Shown here: positions 27,030 to 38,493 of the stretch, piece after piece
How positions within the stretch are numbered: the stretch's first letter is position 1
How the letters are laid out: every line of letters begins with the position of its first letter
NCBI GenBank assembly: GCA_964020155.1
Contig: OZ026564.1
Span: forward strand, 1,657,792-1,721,791
Reading direction: 5' to 3'
DNA from: Chondrilla cf. caribensis
Lineage: Eukaryota; Porifera; Demospongiae; Chondrillida; Chondrillidae
Length of the DNA stretch: 64,000 nt
The notes under the pieces: model-generated
Told to the model about the DNA's origin: nothing
Databases searched by the model: none
The model's input: only the letters and a program-made list of their open reading frames with translations
Translations under genes and position numbers: made by a program

Positions 27030-28239
27030 CCCGTTGTATGCATGCTGTTGACTACTCAGTAGATTAGGAATAAGTTATTACCACAGCAGCCACTCAAATG
27101 TTATTTATTGTGCAGAATTATTAATTAATGAATGATAATTATTATTGTTGACATTTTACATACAGTTTGGCAGTTGGAGTTGATTGCAAATTTCCTAATT
27201 GTTCAATTACATGAAATATTATAACACAGTAAGTAATATACCAATATGCAATTTTCCAATAGGAGCTGTAATTATATATAATATATTTCGTATGCGTATA
27301 TTATACATAAAATGTGTACTATACCCCATAGCTATAAACAGTTACTATAATTAAAGAATTAGTGTTAGCATACATGTATTATTATAATGTACGTAATTAT
27401 TATGTAATACATAATATGCATACATACAAATGATAGTATAATGAAAAATATATGTCGTTTTTAATGTAAAAATGCATATGGTTGCTATGGAAACGGCTCC
27501 ATTGTACAGTAATATTAATGTATGCATAAAACTCTCACCATAGTGTGGAAAAAATGCACAATGTCATACTATTATGCATAAAATTAATATTATGTACACT
27601 TGCTTTATTTCACAGAGCATAAATTGCAATTTTACCCATAAAATTAGTACCTTGCACTGGGTGTGATTCATGTGGTGCAATCCTATGAATAATAATGAGC
27701 CTATGAATAATAACGAGCCTATATTTTTGTTAAGTCATCATCCATACTCCATATTCATGTCAATATAAAGAGAATGAACTTAACATACATTGTGTAAAAA
27801 CATTGCAATTGTACATGTGCCCTGTTCACCATGGACTATTATGATACCCATGGTCTTGACCAGGTGTTTGCAGCAATATTATAGAAAATTGGCAATTGGA
27901 GGCAATGAAGTAGCTAATGTTCACTAAGAGGATGCATGTCTATGTTCGTAATGTGTCTGGCACACGCCCACGTTGTTGTTGCTGGGCCAAGTAGCTCTAT
28001 TAAATTTGAGAAAGGCACCTCTGTGCATGGCGCTCTCCCACAGTGGTTTGATAGTAGTTGCTTTGAAAACTTTTGTCTCTCCCTTTGCCATTTGAAATAA
28101 TTACTCTCCCATTTATCAATTCTCCTTCTAGTTACAACCATACTTTGACCATGTACACTTCCCTAAGAAACTCCTTGGTCATAACGGATATATGACTGTG
28201 CATAGTCTCTGTACTCACACAGAGATGCGTTCACATATG

Positions 28240-28293
<54 letters not shown>
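28240..28293. repeat. (CA)n microsatellite
   Basis: Short CA tract in unit A. The corresponding tract in unit B (32764-33044) is about five times longer. Confidence 0.95.
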
Positions 28294-28296
<3 letters not shown>

Positions 28297-28804
28297 GTGA
28301 TACAATGTTTTCCCAAACTATATTATTGCTAACTGTCGCTAAGCTGAAAATAGGGTAGTAAAGAATTATTAAGTGTTGAACCTTTGAGTATGTTCATATG
28401 ACCACAAAGTAGCTTAATGTATACATGTCATGTTATCGGGAATTGTACTATTTTTGTGTACATGGGTGTATATATAGGATTGTCAAATAATAGATGTGCA
28501 AACTGTGTGTACTATGTGCATGTACGTAGTGTGTGTATTATATATGCACTAGATAAAATTACGTGGGTACTGTATAATATATGTGGTATATATGGTAAGC
28601 AACACACAACTTTCAACAGGAGATGTAGACAGTACAACGTCATACCTAGATACCTACAAGTGAAACCCTTAGTGAGAGTCCCCCAGTACTTATTATTATT
28701 CTTACATCATTTCACCACCCGCCTTATTATTATTCACACGTCATCTTATCATCACCTGTCACCACAAGCATAAAAGACGCACTCATACCCTGTATTCCAT
28801 ACCA

Positions 28805-28845
28805 CTGAAGAAGACAGCAGTCAGCTGTCAAAACGTTTGGTGTAA
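28805..28845 (+). ncRNA. Degenerate hammerhead-like motif
   Basis: CTGAAGA fits the hammerhead core CUGANGA. GACAGC and GCTGTC form a 6-bp stem II, followed by AAAACG where GAAACG is expected. This arrangement occurs in Penelope-like element termini. The missing G and an unconfirmed stem I make activity unlikely. The motif lies in the unit A-specific segment. Confidence 0.3.
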
Positions 28846-29897
28846 AAATTATTTGGCTAGTGAATTACATTGAATTTGCGATATAACATATATTATAATA
28901 TACTTTATGTAATGTACGTATTTTGTACTGTATATACTATGTATACTGTGTATGTATGTCAATGTACTGTATGTGTCATCATTATTGTAAAACCGGCTGA
29001 AATTCAACAGCAAACAACTCCTCACTTGATTGGTGTGAAGATTGCAAGCTCTTTCAGATTTACCGCAGTGTGCAAGGTGATTTGAGAAGTGAGTTAGATA
29101 TATTATATACTACCAGTTAAGTGGTCCTTTGCAATAATTATGTCATAGTCCATTGATCATACATACATACGTACGTACAGAGTTGCCCCATTATGCAATA
29201 GGAATTACATGCCACGTACAGTGGAACCTGTTCTAAGGCCACTCAAAATAAAGGACTAGCTCTGTGAGCATGGAAATTGCCAGCCTCCTTTCATATTAAA
29301 GGACATGTTTTAAGCTACGTACCATAAGAATATTATAATAATATTATTGAATTTAATTATAATTCCACATAATAGTGGTACGTATGATACAATATTATGC
29401 ATGTGCATTAATTTTTACTTTATTTCATACATTCATATTATTATTATAATTATATTATAAATACTATAGTTGGTAAAATAGACATCTTTACAGTGATCAT
29501 GATCAATTGCAATTGCAAATTATGAATATTTAGAGCTGCTCCCAATGCAATATATACCTTAATTATAAAGATTACGATCGGCGGTGAATTCCACATGTAC
29601 AGCTGTACCTTATTGTAAATTAAGTATTGAATTTAATGTTTTCAACCACGTACGTACATGTACGTATGATGCAAAAATGGCAGTCTATATCATGCATATC
29701 TAAATTGAATTGAAGCAACTAGTTACTAGGACTAAGCAACCGTATTAAACACACGAAATCTGATGTACGCTCTGTATGTACGTATATTAGAAAAAAATTG
29801 ATACTATCATACAGATATACTATAATATGAATTAGAAAAACAAGTCTCACTGCATTACAAACAAACATACACTTCACATTTGGTATGTGTTAAGGAC

Positions 29898-30713
29898 CTA
29901 TGTACCATAGCTGGAGGCAGGGAGTTGGTTATTCATAGTTCTACCAAGAGTGTTCATGTTGGGGTACCCTAGCTCATTGATCATGATGTCACACAATGAT
30001 TGAATGGTGGAATGAGCTCCGTGTTGATGGAGATGGCTGAAGAGCTTTAGATTGGCATCATCATTGGTTGTTGTCTGGTTTAAAATATACTGGTGGACGG
30101 AATCCGGTATGACATGTTCCGTCCTCAGTTTGACTGCTATGTCCTTAGCCGCTACGAATCTGAGGAAGTCATCCTTGAAACTGTCCATGAATTGTCTGGA
30201 ATCAAACACTGCACCTGAGGAAAATGGTGAATTGAATTCATTTTTTGTCACATTCTTGCATGAGTACATACAAGACTGATAAATGTTAATTTATACCTGT
30301 TTTCACACGTACAAATAATCTCTAATAGAAAGGACAAAAGGTGGACATGTACTGTACATGATGCTGTGTGCCCACTGTGTTAACACGGTTTGTTTACATT
30401 GTTTATATGTATGTGTTTTGGAACACTGTAAGTACACAATATGTGAACATTAATAAAACTAAGATAACGTACACAATATGTACCAAATGTACTTCTGCTC
30501 AATTTTGTAAGAAGTGTAAAATGCATACATACAGTATGGACACTAATGAATATACATGTATGTACATAGGCACATTTGTACATGTGATGTAGTACATGTG
30601 TATGTGTTACACATGAACTGCGTGTGTAGGAGACATACCATACATGTCATCATTTAGTCTCGGACGCCTACTGTCACTGGTAGCTGAGGAAGGCCGTCTT
30701 TTATGTACATTGC
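29898..30713 (-). CDS. Death-fold (CARD-like) protein, copy A, 3' part
   Basis: Two minus-strand exons are supported: 30639-30713 (donor GTATGT) and 29898-30214 (acceptor TTCCTCAG, stop TAG). The junction phases agree. The last exon encodes about 100 residues that look like a six-helix death-fold domain of CARD type: AAKDIAVKL, VIPDSVHQYI, LFSHLHQHG, IQSLCDIM and GYPNMNTLG are amphipathic and spaced as in CARDs. The preceding exon is basic and serine-rich. Upstream exons and the start codon were not identified. CARDs mediate homotypic assembly in immune and apoptotic signalling; that role is inferred. A paralogue lies 4.7 kb away. The family call is from pattern only and could be another death-fold class. 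Confidence 0.6.
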
Positions 30714-31300
30714 CTGAATTAAGTGGAAAGGAACACAATTAGTAATACTCAATATCAATACAGAATTTCTAGAAATTAAATATCAGTTCTTTGTTGTTCA
30801 CACCGAGCTGGTATTCTGAGGTATGCCATACAAATGTTAACAACAGTGGTACCTGTAACAAATGACCACCCAAGGTTTTTGGACACATAAGACAGGTGGT
30901 CTCTCATCACAGAAATTGCTTTTATTGTAAACATATCAGCACAATGACGTCTTGTGTCTGGCTACCATCTCATTCTGAAAGGTACACAAAATGGTGGTGG
31001 TTATAGGAATTGAAAATGAAAATAGTATATATAATTCCATTTTTTATATTATTGCCCAATGACGTCATACATCAAAGGAACTGCCTGAGTAATAACCTCA
31101 AAGCATTCTCGGCATTTAATATTCTTGTAGCAACCTTCAATGCAAGAGTAATGAGGAATTAACTGCCAATTGTATTTGAATTCGATTCTATTGGTTGTGA
31201 TTTGTAATGTATTAATGTTGGAAATATCAATGGATCAGTAAGTCGTAAGATTTTAATTCTCACATAAAACAACAAAGTTTGTGAAAGCTGGGCCTTAATA
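30714..31300. other. AT-rich DNA between duplication units
   Basis: The first 200 bases are shared with unit B. From about 30920 to 31300 the sequence is unique to this side. No exon was recognised. Upstream exons of the copy A gene could be here or in the gap. Confidence 0.5.
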
Positions 31301-31500
31301 NNNNNNNNNNNNNNNNNNNNNNNNNNNNNNNNNNNNNNNNNNNNNNNNNNNNNNNNNNNNNNNNNNNNNNNNNNNNNNNNNNNNNNNNNNNNNNNNNNNN
31401 NNNNNNNNNNNNNNNNNNNNNNNNNNNNNNNNNNNNNNNNNNNNNNNNNNNNNNNNNNNNNNNNNNNNNNNNNNNNNNNNNNNNNNNNNNNNNNNNNNNN
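31301..31500. other. Assembly gap (200 N)
   Basis: Exactly 200 Ns. It lies at the left border of duplication unit B, so the border itself is not visible. A predicted protein spanning it is meaningless. Confidence 0.99.
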
Positions 31501-32763
31501 TAACCCATTGTATGCATGCTGTTGACTACTCCGTAGATTAGGAATAAGTTATTACCACAGCAGCCACTCAAATGTTATTTATTGTGCAGAATTACTAATT
31601 AATGAATGATAATTATTATTATTGACATTTTACATACAGTTTGGCAGTTGGAGTTGATTGCAAATTTCCTAATTGTTCAATTACATGAAATATTATAACA
31701 CAGTAAGTAATATAGCAAGGTGCAATTTTCTACTATAGGAGCTGTAATTATATATTTTGTATGCGTATATTATACATAAAATGTGTACTTATACCCCATA
31801 ACTATAAACTATATTAAAAATTAATAAGCATGCATACATGTATTATTATAATGTACGTAATTATTATGTAATACATGATATGCATACATACAAATGATAG
31901 TATAATAAATATGTCGTTTTTTATGTAAAAATGCATATGGTTGCTATGGAAACGGCTCCATTATACAGTAATATTAATGTATGCATAAAACCCTCACTAT
32001 AGTGTGAAAAATGCACATACTATTATGCATAAATATTATGTATACTTGCTTTATTTCACAGAGCATAAATTGCAATTTTACCCATAAAATTAGTACCTTG
32101 CACTGGGTGTGATTCATGTGGTGCAATCCTATGAATAATAATTAGCTCGAGCCTATGAATAATAACCAGCCTATATTTTTGCTAAGTCATCATCTATACT
32201 CCATATTCATGTCAATATAAAGAGAATGAACTTAACATACATTGTGTAAAAACATTGCAATTGTATATGTGCCCTGTTCACCATGGACTATATTATGGTA
32301 CCCATGGTCTTGACCAGGTGCACGTGTTTGTAGCAATAGTATTATAGAAAATTGGCAATTGGAGGCAATGAAGTAGCTAATGTTCACTAAGAGGATGCAT
32401 GTCTATGTATGTAATGTGTCTGGCATACGCCCACGTTGTTGTTGCTGCATGGGCCAAGTAGCTCTATTAATTTTGAGAAAGGCACCTCTGTGCATGGTGC
32501 TCTCCCACCATAGGTTAAATGGTGTCAGAGTGGGTTGACAGTGGTTTGGTAGTAGTTGCTTTGAAAACTTTTGTCTCTCCCCCAAATATTCCATCTTTGA
32601 CATTTGCAATAATTACTCTCCCATCTATCAATTCTCCTTCTAGTTAAAATCATACTTTGATCATGACCATGTACACTTCCCTAAGAAACTCCTTGGTCAT
32701 AACGGATGTATGACTGTGCATAATCTCTGTACTCACACAGATATGCGTTCACATACGCATACA

Positions 32764-33044
<281 letters not shown>

Positions 33045-34617
33045 CTGTGATACAATGTTTTCCCAAACTATAATATTGCTGTCGCTAAGCTGAAAATAGG
33101 GTAATAAAGAATTATTAAGTGTTGAACCTTTGAGTATGTTCATATGACCACAAAGTAGCTTAACCTTATACATGTCATGTTATTGGGAATTGTACTATTT
33201 TTGTGTACATGGGTGTATAGGATTATCAAATAATAGATGTGCAACTGTGTGTACTATGTGCATGTACGTAGTGTGTATATTATATATGCACTAGATAAAT
33301 GCTGTACGTGGGTACTGTATAATAATATATGTGGTATGTTGCGTGGGCGACTTCTAAGGAAAAGCAATGCACACATTCATGATGTGCACACTTCATTGGA
33401 TGTTGTATTGTGGACAATCATTGCTCAACCAAATCGCAAAGGTGCGCTTTGAATTAAGTTTAATAGCAACTGATTGACACAACATGCCACATAATAACTA
33501 AAGTACCTCTCGAGATGTACTTTGGCTATATATTACATATAACTACTATTATGTATATATACAATAATATTATATATTATATATTATGTGTGTACTCTAT
33601 GACAACATATATTATAATTATATTTTATGTAATGTACGTATTTTGTACTGTATATACTATGTACTGTATACTGTGTATGTATGTCAATGTACTGTATGTG
33701 TCATAATTATTGTAAAACCGGCTGAAATTCAACAGCAAACAACTCCTCACTTGATTAGTGTGAAGATTGCAAGCTCTTTCAGATTTACCACAGTGTACAA
33801 GGTGGTTTGAGAAGTAAGTTAGCCTTGCTACCAGTTAAGTAATCCTTTTGCTATTATATTATGTCATAGTCCATTGATCATACATACGTACGTACATACA
33901 GAGTTGCACAATTATGCAATAGGAATTACACGCCACGTACAGTGGAACCTGTTCTAAGGCCACTCAAAATAAAGGACTCTGTGAGCATGAGAATTGCCAG
34001 CCTCGAGCTCCTTTCATATTAAAGGACATGTTTTAAGCCACGTACCATAAGAATATTATATTGAATTTAATTCCACATAAGTGGTATAATACAATATTAT
34101 AATTGCATTGTGCATTAATTTTACTTTATTTCATACAATGTCATTCATAATATTATTATTATAATTATATCATAAATACTATAGTTGGTAAAATTGATAT
34201 CTTTACAGTGATCATGATCAATTGCAATTGCAAATTATGAATATTTAGAGCTGGTCCCAATGCAATATATACCTTAATTATAAAGATTACGATCGGCGGT
34301 GAATTCCACATGTACAGCTGTACATTATTATAAATTAAGTATTGAATTTAATGTTTTCATGCATAATACGTACATGTAGGGATGACGCAAAAATGGCAGT
34401 TTATATCACGCATATCTAAAATGAATTGAAGCAACTATTTAACCAGGACTAAGCAACCGTATTAAACACACGAAATCTGATGGATGCAATGTATGTACGT
34501 ATATTAGAAAAAAATTGATACTATCATACAGATATACTATAATATGAATTAGAAAAACAAGTCTCACTGCATTACAAACAAACATTCACTTCACATTGTG
34601 TTAAGGACCTATGTATC

Positions 34618-35408
34618 TTAGCTGGAGGAAGGGAGTTGGTCGTTCATATCTCTACCAAGAGTGTTCATGTTGGGGTACCCTAGCTCATCGGTCATGATGT
34701 CACACAATAATTGAATGGTGGAATGATCTCCGTGTTGATGGAGATGGCTGAAGAGCTTCCGATTGGCATGATCATCGGTTGTTTCCTTGTTTACAATATA
34801 CAGGTAGACGGAATCCGGTATGACACGTTTCATCTTCAGTTTATCTGCTATGTCCTTAGCTGCTACAGATTTGCAGAATTGATCCTCGAAAATGTTCATG
34901 AATTTTCTGGAATCAAACACTGCTCCTGAGGAAAATGAGGAAACGAACTCATTTTTTGTCACATTCTTGCATGAGTACATACAAGACTGATAAATGTTAA
35001 TTTATACCTGTGTTCACACGTACAAATAACCTCTTATAGAAAGGACAAAAGATGGACATGTACTGTACATGACGCTGTGTGCCCACTGTGTTAACACTGT
35101 TTGTTTACAATGTTTACATGTATGTGTCTTGGAACACTGTAAGTACACAATATGTGAACATTAATAAAACTGAGATAACGTACACAGTATGTACCAAATG
35201 CACTTCTGTTCAATTTTGTAAGGAGTATAAAATGCATACATACAGTATGGACACTAATGAGTATACATGTACATACATAGGCACATGAGTACATGTGATG
35301 TAGTATATGTGTATGACATTGTAGGAGACATACCGTACACCTCTAGTCTCAGACGCCTACTGTCGACGTCACTGGTAGCTGGGGGAGACAGTCTTTTATG
35401 TAAATTGC
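34618..35408 (-). CDS. Death-fold (CARD-like) protein, copy B, 3' part
   Basis: Paralogue of the gene at 29898-30713 with the same two-exon layout on the minus strand: 35334-35408 and 34618-34925. Splice sites and phases are conserved, and the stop is three codons earlier. The domain keeps AAKDIA, VIPDSV, LFSHLHQHG, LCDIM and ELGYPNMNTLG. About 27 of 91 aligned residues differ from copy A. Flanking non-coding DNA differs far less. The start codon and upstream exons were not found. The role in CARD-type signalling is inferred from fold pattern only. Confidence 0.6.
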
Positions 35409-35613
35409 CTGAATCAAATGGAAAGGAACACAATCAGTAATACTCAACAACCATCCAGAATTTCTAGAAATTAACTATCAGTTCTTTGATGTTCACACCA
35501 AGCCAATATTCTGAGGTATGCTATACAAATGTAAACAACAGCGGTACCTGTAACAAATGACCACCCAAGGTTTTGGACACATAAGACAGGTGGTCTGTCA
35601 TCACAGAAATTGA

Positions 35614-36315
35614 ATTTGTCCTGCAAAAATTTCCCTCTATACTATGTATGTATATTTACCGCTAACTCGCTCCAAAACATGGAGTGGGAACTGTAGTGGT
35701 CGGTCGGCTCCTCGGATAGTACAATTCACATGTTTTGGAGTGGTTACCTCCTCCCTGCCAACAGTGTTATGCACAGTGAAACACAGTGTCAAAAACTGAA
35801 TTTTCACTACCATGAAATTCATAGGATAGGTTCAGGAAACATGGCATTTCATGGCATATGGCCTGTAACAGGTCATATGCTATTTCCTCATACCTTTCAT
35901 GAAGGAGGACAGGGCACATTTCCTCTCCAATTTCATCCATTCGCCGGGTAGCACAACATGCTACATGGTGTGCATATGCCGCATGGTCGATACGCTGTTG
36001 CATGCCATGTACCTTGATTTTTGACACTATTCATGATAATCAATCGCACCATACTGTAATGCATATCACGTTAATTTGAATAGTCTTGGACATTGGTTCA
36101 AATCACAAATAGTATCCATGAAATGATAAAACATCAGAAGCATTCAAACAAGAAATACATAGAAATATTGAAATCATGAATTCAAAGTGCTGTGAGATGA
36201 ATTCAAATCACAACAGGTGGAAAAAATTAAATCGTCAACAAAAGAATGAGCCTCGTGTTACAAAGCGTTTGTTATAATAGCTTGACAATGTAGCTACACT
36301 GCAATACTTGAAAGG
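35614..36315. other. Intergenic, no supported gene
   Basis: Short ORFs on both strands (for example about 35767-36027 minus) show no recognisable motif and no convincing splice context. The tracts CTCCAAAACATGGAGTGG and CATGTTTTGGAGTGG (35670-35745) form a loose inverted repeat. Confidence 0.5.
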
Positions 36316-38189
36316 TCACTTTTTAGAGAAAGCCCACAATGGTAAATCCTCACTGGAAGGTTGAGATCGTGCTGAATCCTCTCCAGTAGTGCGTTTCCTT
36401 GACATTCTTTTCGAAGATACTGACTTGGTGGATAGGGTCTGTTCATCTAGGCGAGCCATGAAGGAATTGACTTCACTTGACCTCCAAGGCAAAGGTTTAA
36501 CGAAAATAGTGTCATCACTGCTATCATCCCCGCTGTTTTCACTTGACATCATTTCAACACTCAGGATGTTCTCCCACATATTCCTATGCTTGTTATCATC
36601 AAAAGTCATGGATCTGAGGGCCGCTCTTCGTTCTTGAAGTTTCTACAATCAATGAAATGTCACATAGTATCCATTGCGAGCAGTGAAATATAATCTGTAT
36701 TCTGAGAACTCACCCTTGCCAACCGTTCATGCCTTCTTTTCCTCTGTAGATCACTAACACTCTTCCCATTCCTTTCTGCAGAAGCTTCTTCACACAGACT
36801 TCGGTAATAGCGGTAGGCTGCATCTAAAATAAATGGACGGGTTAGGTGAAAAAATAGTATATGCATGCAACAACAATCATTATCACAAGGTCAAAACTCG
36901 TGATTCCCTAACCATGAATTTGTTGGGTTGAGAAATCAGGTTGTAACCCTTTAACTTCACGAACTAGTTGCTGCAAAGTCCTTTGATTGTCTTCATCTTT
37001 AAAAGATTTGCTAAAGAAAACAGTACCCTTACAGTCAAGTCATGCACCACTTAACTCCAATACAATGTTTGAACTTACCCTGGTTCAACATTCCATCCAA
37101 GAAAGTTCTCACCTTCTTGCTGCAACATTCCATACACCCTTCTTCTTTCACGCTGTACAAAAATATATGTACTGAGGTTTTCATGCTTTGAACAAATTTT
37201 GGATATTACATATACATGAAGTATTTCATTAAACAAATTGCAATTCAAAGCATGTAAGCTCAAGATCAAGTTGTATCATACAGAATGGATGATATAAAAG
37301 CAAGCAATTTGGTTGCTACCTACTCTAACAGGTGTGAGTTGGGGAATTGAACTAAGTCTTGGAAATTGGGTACAAGCTATTACTAGATAAATGAGCAATA
37401 ATGGTGTACCAGATATACACAATAATATATGGATAGGCATATAAGTACGTCCGGACACAAAGATATATACTGTGAAATGGTCTGTGATGAGCTTAACAAT
37501 TCAAGCTGGAATAAGATTCCGGGCCACTGACATGCAATTGATCAAAATATTAACATAATAGCAAATCATGAGTATGATTAGAAATATCAAATATGATTGG
37601 ATTAACTCACACTGACTAAGAGGGGTACTTTTTTCCTGGCTTTATTGGTACTGTTATCACTACTTGAGGATGATCTGGTGCTCCAGATGTCATTTTCCAT
37701 TTTGCTCAAGCGTCTTTCAGTACTGTCCAGCCTTTTCGCGACGACTCCTAGCAGATCATTCGTTTTTTGAATCTGCTTTAAGACTGAATCAGTAGACTCT
37801 TCCAAATCTTTTCTTTGATCGGCAATGGGCGAGTTTTCTTTATTATCGTCACCGGCAGTAGTTGTTTTTGTTACATTTGGCAAACGGACAGTAATATTCC
37901 TGTCTGAAGGTAGATGCGAAGATGGCAAACGTTTTCTCTTCAGCTTTTCGTTGTCCTTGCCTTTGTGTGTTGGTTTGTCGTGTGTCCAAGGTGAAGAGGA
38001 TGGCGTTTTACTACGCAGGTTAGATACTGGACCCTTTTGTTTCCTTGCAGGGACTGTTGACTCTTCCGCGTCAAGATCGTCGGAATCTGGTAAGTATATC
38101 CTACCATTGAAGTGTCCTTTACCAAATGGTATTTGTTCAGGTTGATAAGAAAAATCACAGTCACGGTCTGAGTCACTAGAAAATTCCAT
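36316..38189 (-). CDS. Uncharacterised charged, coiled-coil-containing protein (379 aa)
   Basis: Five minus-strand exons join in frame: 37611-38189, 37113-37152, 36913-36996, 36714-36823, 36316-36642. They total 1140 bases and end in TAA. The N-terminal 190 residues are acidic then Lys/Ser-rich and disordered in character, with a heptad-like stretch (LKQIQKTNDLLGVVAKRLDSTE). The middle has RERRRVYGMLQQE and an aromatic/basic segment (AAYRYYRSLCEEAS, LQRKRRHERLARKLQERR). The C-terminal part has an acidic run, then VKPLPWRSSEVNSFMARLD. I recall related signatures (PLPWRS..V..F...LD) in multicopy, possibly transposon-linked invertebrate proteins, but cannot confirm that here. The CpG-rich DNA just upstream (38220-38345) is a plausible promoter. 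Function unknown; a nuclear location is likely from the basic clusters. Confidence 0.75.
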
Positions 38190-38493
38190 CTTTGGATAAA
38201 ACTTCGATCATCTAAAGGAATGTCACGATCGCGCGCGCGCGTATTTCCATCGAATTCATTGGATAGTTGTGACCTAATAAACTTAACAGATAAAATTAGA
38301 CTCGTAACACGTGGTCTCCGTCCCGTACCTAGTGAGCGCGAAAGACGTTATGGACTTCGACTCTGCAAGCCTGTATGAAGAGACACCATCCTCTAGTCTT
38401 CACATTTTAATGTACCAGGAAATTTGACATGTATCCGTGGCTCAAATTTCCGTCAGCTTTCCTTTCATTGGAATATTCCGGAAATTTCATAAT
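38190..38493 (-). promoter_or_regulatory. Probable promoter region of the 379-aa gene
   Basis: The 304-base gap between the upstream gene's stop (38494) and the start codon at 38189 contains GATCGCGCGCGCGCG near 38226-38241 and further CpGs to 38345. That is unusual in this AT-rich window and consistent with a core promoter. No TATA box is evident at the right distance. Confidence 0.4.

Larger units (their letters stand above)
27027..30920. repeat. Tandem duplication, unit A
   Basis: From the Sar1 stop codon to about 30920 this DNA matches 31501-35613 in the same orientation, with an estimated 5% difference outside repeats. The non-coding part (27030-29897) holds AT-rich sequence, a (CA)n tract at 28240-28293 and, at about 28590-28880, a segment not shared with unit B. 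I see no other gene in it. Confidence 0.85.

Noticed and set aside
31260..31571. Predicted 103-residue protein across the gap
   Set aside because: It is mostly translated Ns.
37825..38145. Plus-strand 106-residue ORF
   Set aside because: Antisense of the first exon of the 379-residue gene, whose splice phases and composition support the minus strand.
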